Assembly (NCBI RefSeq): GCF_004023625.1
Contig: NZ_ML137714.1
Coordinates: 131,218 to 195,217, forward strand
From: Streptomyces cavernae
GTDB taxonomy: Bacteria > Actinomycetota > Actinomycetes > Streptomycetales > Streptomycetaceae
Reading direction: 5' to 3'
DNA: 64,000 bases
The notes below the pieces were generated by a model that saw only the letters and a program-made list of their open reading frames with translations, made no database searches and had not been told where the DNA came from. The position numbers and the translations under genes were made by a program. This document shows, in pieces, positions 62,840 through 64,000 of the stretch (position 1 is its first letter; each line of letters starts with the position of its first letter).

Positions 62840-64000
62840 ATGTCCACAGAATCGGAGTGCATCCGCGAGATGCAATCTTCCCATGCCGCTGCGGCGGTGT
62901 CCGCCGCGTTCGATGACCGGAATCTGGTCGCGCATGCCGGGCTGGTCCCGGTGATGCGACTGGCCGAGCGGTGCGGACTTGCCCGTCTGGTCGCGGACAA
63001 GGTGAAGCTGACCGGGGCGAAGAACAGCGCGGGTGCCGCGGCGGATGCCAAGGTCACCAGCATCGTGGCCGGCATGGTCGCGGGTGCGGACAGCATCGAC
63101 GACCTCGACATCCTGCGGCACGGTGCGATGCCGGCCCTGTTCGGCGGGATCCGTGCCCCCTCCACGCTCGGCACGTTCCTGCGTGTGTTCACCCACGGTC
63201 ACGCGCTCCAACTCCATGCCGTGCACCGCAAATTCCTGGCCGCGCTGACCGCACACACCCCGCTGCTGCCGGGCGCGGGGCAGGTGGCGTTCATCGATGT
63301 CGACTCCACCCACAAACGGGTCTACGGCCGGACCAAGCAGGGCGCCCAGTACGGCCGGTTCAAGGGTGTGCGCACCCTGCACCCGCTGCTGGCCACGATC
63401 TGCACCCCCACCTCCCGGCCGGTGATCGCCACCGTGCGGATGCGCCGCGGCAAAGCGGCCGACTCCCGCGGCGCCCCGAAATTCGTCAGCGAGGCGCTGG
63501 CCACCGCGGCCGAGGCCGGCTGCACCGGCACCCGCCTACTGCGAGCGGACTCGCAGTTCTACAACGCCGGGGTGATCGCCGCCTGCCGCCGGACCGGCGC
63601 CCGCTTCTCGATCACCTGCGGCATGAACCCCTCCGTCAAACGCGCCGTCCTGGCCATCGACGACACCGCATGGCAGCAGATCACCTACCCCACCGCCGTG
63701 CCCGATCCCGACACCGGGGAGCTCATCTCCGATGCGGAGGTCGCCGAGATACCCCTCTACACCGCCTTCGCCAGCCGCAAGAAGAGCGAGCAGGTCACCG
63801 CCCGGCTGATCGTGCGCAGGGTCCGTGACCTGGCCAAACCCGCGATCGTCGGGGAGCAGGGCGAGTTGTTCCCGGTTTGGCGCTACCACCCGTTCTTCAC
63901 CGACAACCCCGCCGCGACGCTCCAGGCGGAACGGGAACACCGCCACCACGCCGTCGTCGAGCAGGTCATCGCCGACAGCAAAGCCGGAGCCTTCGCCCAC
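62840..64000 (+). mobile_element. IS1380-family transposase (3' end cut by window edge)
   Basis: DDE transposase open for 387 codons to the right edge. ATG 62840 gives MSTESECIREMQ. Recognisable parts are the N-terminal domain (VMRLAERCGLARLVADKVKL), FIDVDSTHKRVYG with the first catalytic Asp, the middle LLRADSQFYNAGVIAACRR with the second Asp, and AVVEQVIADSKAGAFAH at the edge, where the Glu (E of VEQ) fits the third catalytic position. The IS1380 call rests on this pattern. The left inverted repeat should lie in 62749-62839, but I could not define it. It is inserted just after merR. Confidence 0.88.

Overview
The window is high-GC actinobacterial DNA, almost certainly a Streptomyces chromosome core region. 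The support is very high GC at third codon positions, frequent GTG starts, an ssgA-like sporulation gene, two penicillin-binding proteins with an N-terminal NTF2-like domain, tamR/tam, an actinobacterial tatD-rpfB-rsmA-ispE block, and a gene order (glmU-prs-rplY-pth-ppc-desaturase-tam-gal-...-ssgE) that from memory matches the S. coelicolor SCO312x-SCO317x region. I could not run any search, so family names rest on motifs seen in the translations.

Layout. 1-2.3 kb: a cut-off NarL-type histidine kinase and an uncharacterised HTH/LAGLIDADG-like protein beside tRNA-Gln(UUG). 2.5-10 kb: housekeeping genes (glmU, prs, rplY, pth, ppc). 10.2-13.9 kb: a fatty-acid desaturase with its TetR regulator, then the tam/tamR module with a perfect palindromic operator. 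13.9-17.5 kb: repeat-rich spacer and two orphan LuxR-type response regulators around a GNAT gene; the second regulator lacks the phospho-acceptor Asp. 17.6-20.9 kb: Leloir galactose operon galT-galE-galK. 21-25.3 kb: two tandem Pro/Gln-rich membrane-anchored beta-propeller proteins. 25.5-31.8 kb: minus-strand block tatD-rpfB-rsmA-ispE-ABC-F. 32-36.3 kb: zinc-ribbon protein, rsmI, protein mannosyltransferase and a small conserved protein. 37-40.9 kb: two tandem PBPs and an ssgE-like gene. 41-44.9 kb: an ECF nickel/cobalt transporter (cbiM-N fusion, cbiQ, cbiO) with a Nur-like box upstream, running directly into ohrR and ohr. 45-50.5 kb: a variable stretch with a serine hydrolase, a DUF1876 gene, a ~204 bp fold-back (MITE-like) element, and a three-gene island flanked on both sides by broken DMT-transporter fragments. 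50.5-58.3 kb: YbaK-type editing protein, TetR/MMPL pair, and a Tricorn protease homologue. 58.4-62.7 kb: a Baeyer-Villiger monooxygenase / hydrolase / SDR operon divergent from a MerR regulator. 62.8-64 kb: an IS1380-type transposase cut by the right edge.

How genes work together. galT/E/K route galactose to glucose-1-phosphate and UDP-sugars. tam/TamR detoxify trans-aconitate. cbiM-Q-O import a transition metal, and ohrR/ohr handle organic peroxides. The monooxygenase, hydrolase and SDR could turn a ketone into an ester, then an acid plus alcohol, then a carbonyl compound.

The most unusual sequence-level pattern is that several gene 3' ends, in most cases including or touching the stop codon, are repeated just downstream (ppc, the first beta-propeller gene, the second PBP, cbiQ, merR, and in a dispersed form tamR). 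Numerous other intergenic tandem repeats accompany them. I found no CRISPR array, phage, plasmid origin or large biosynthetic cluster.
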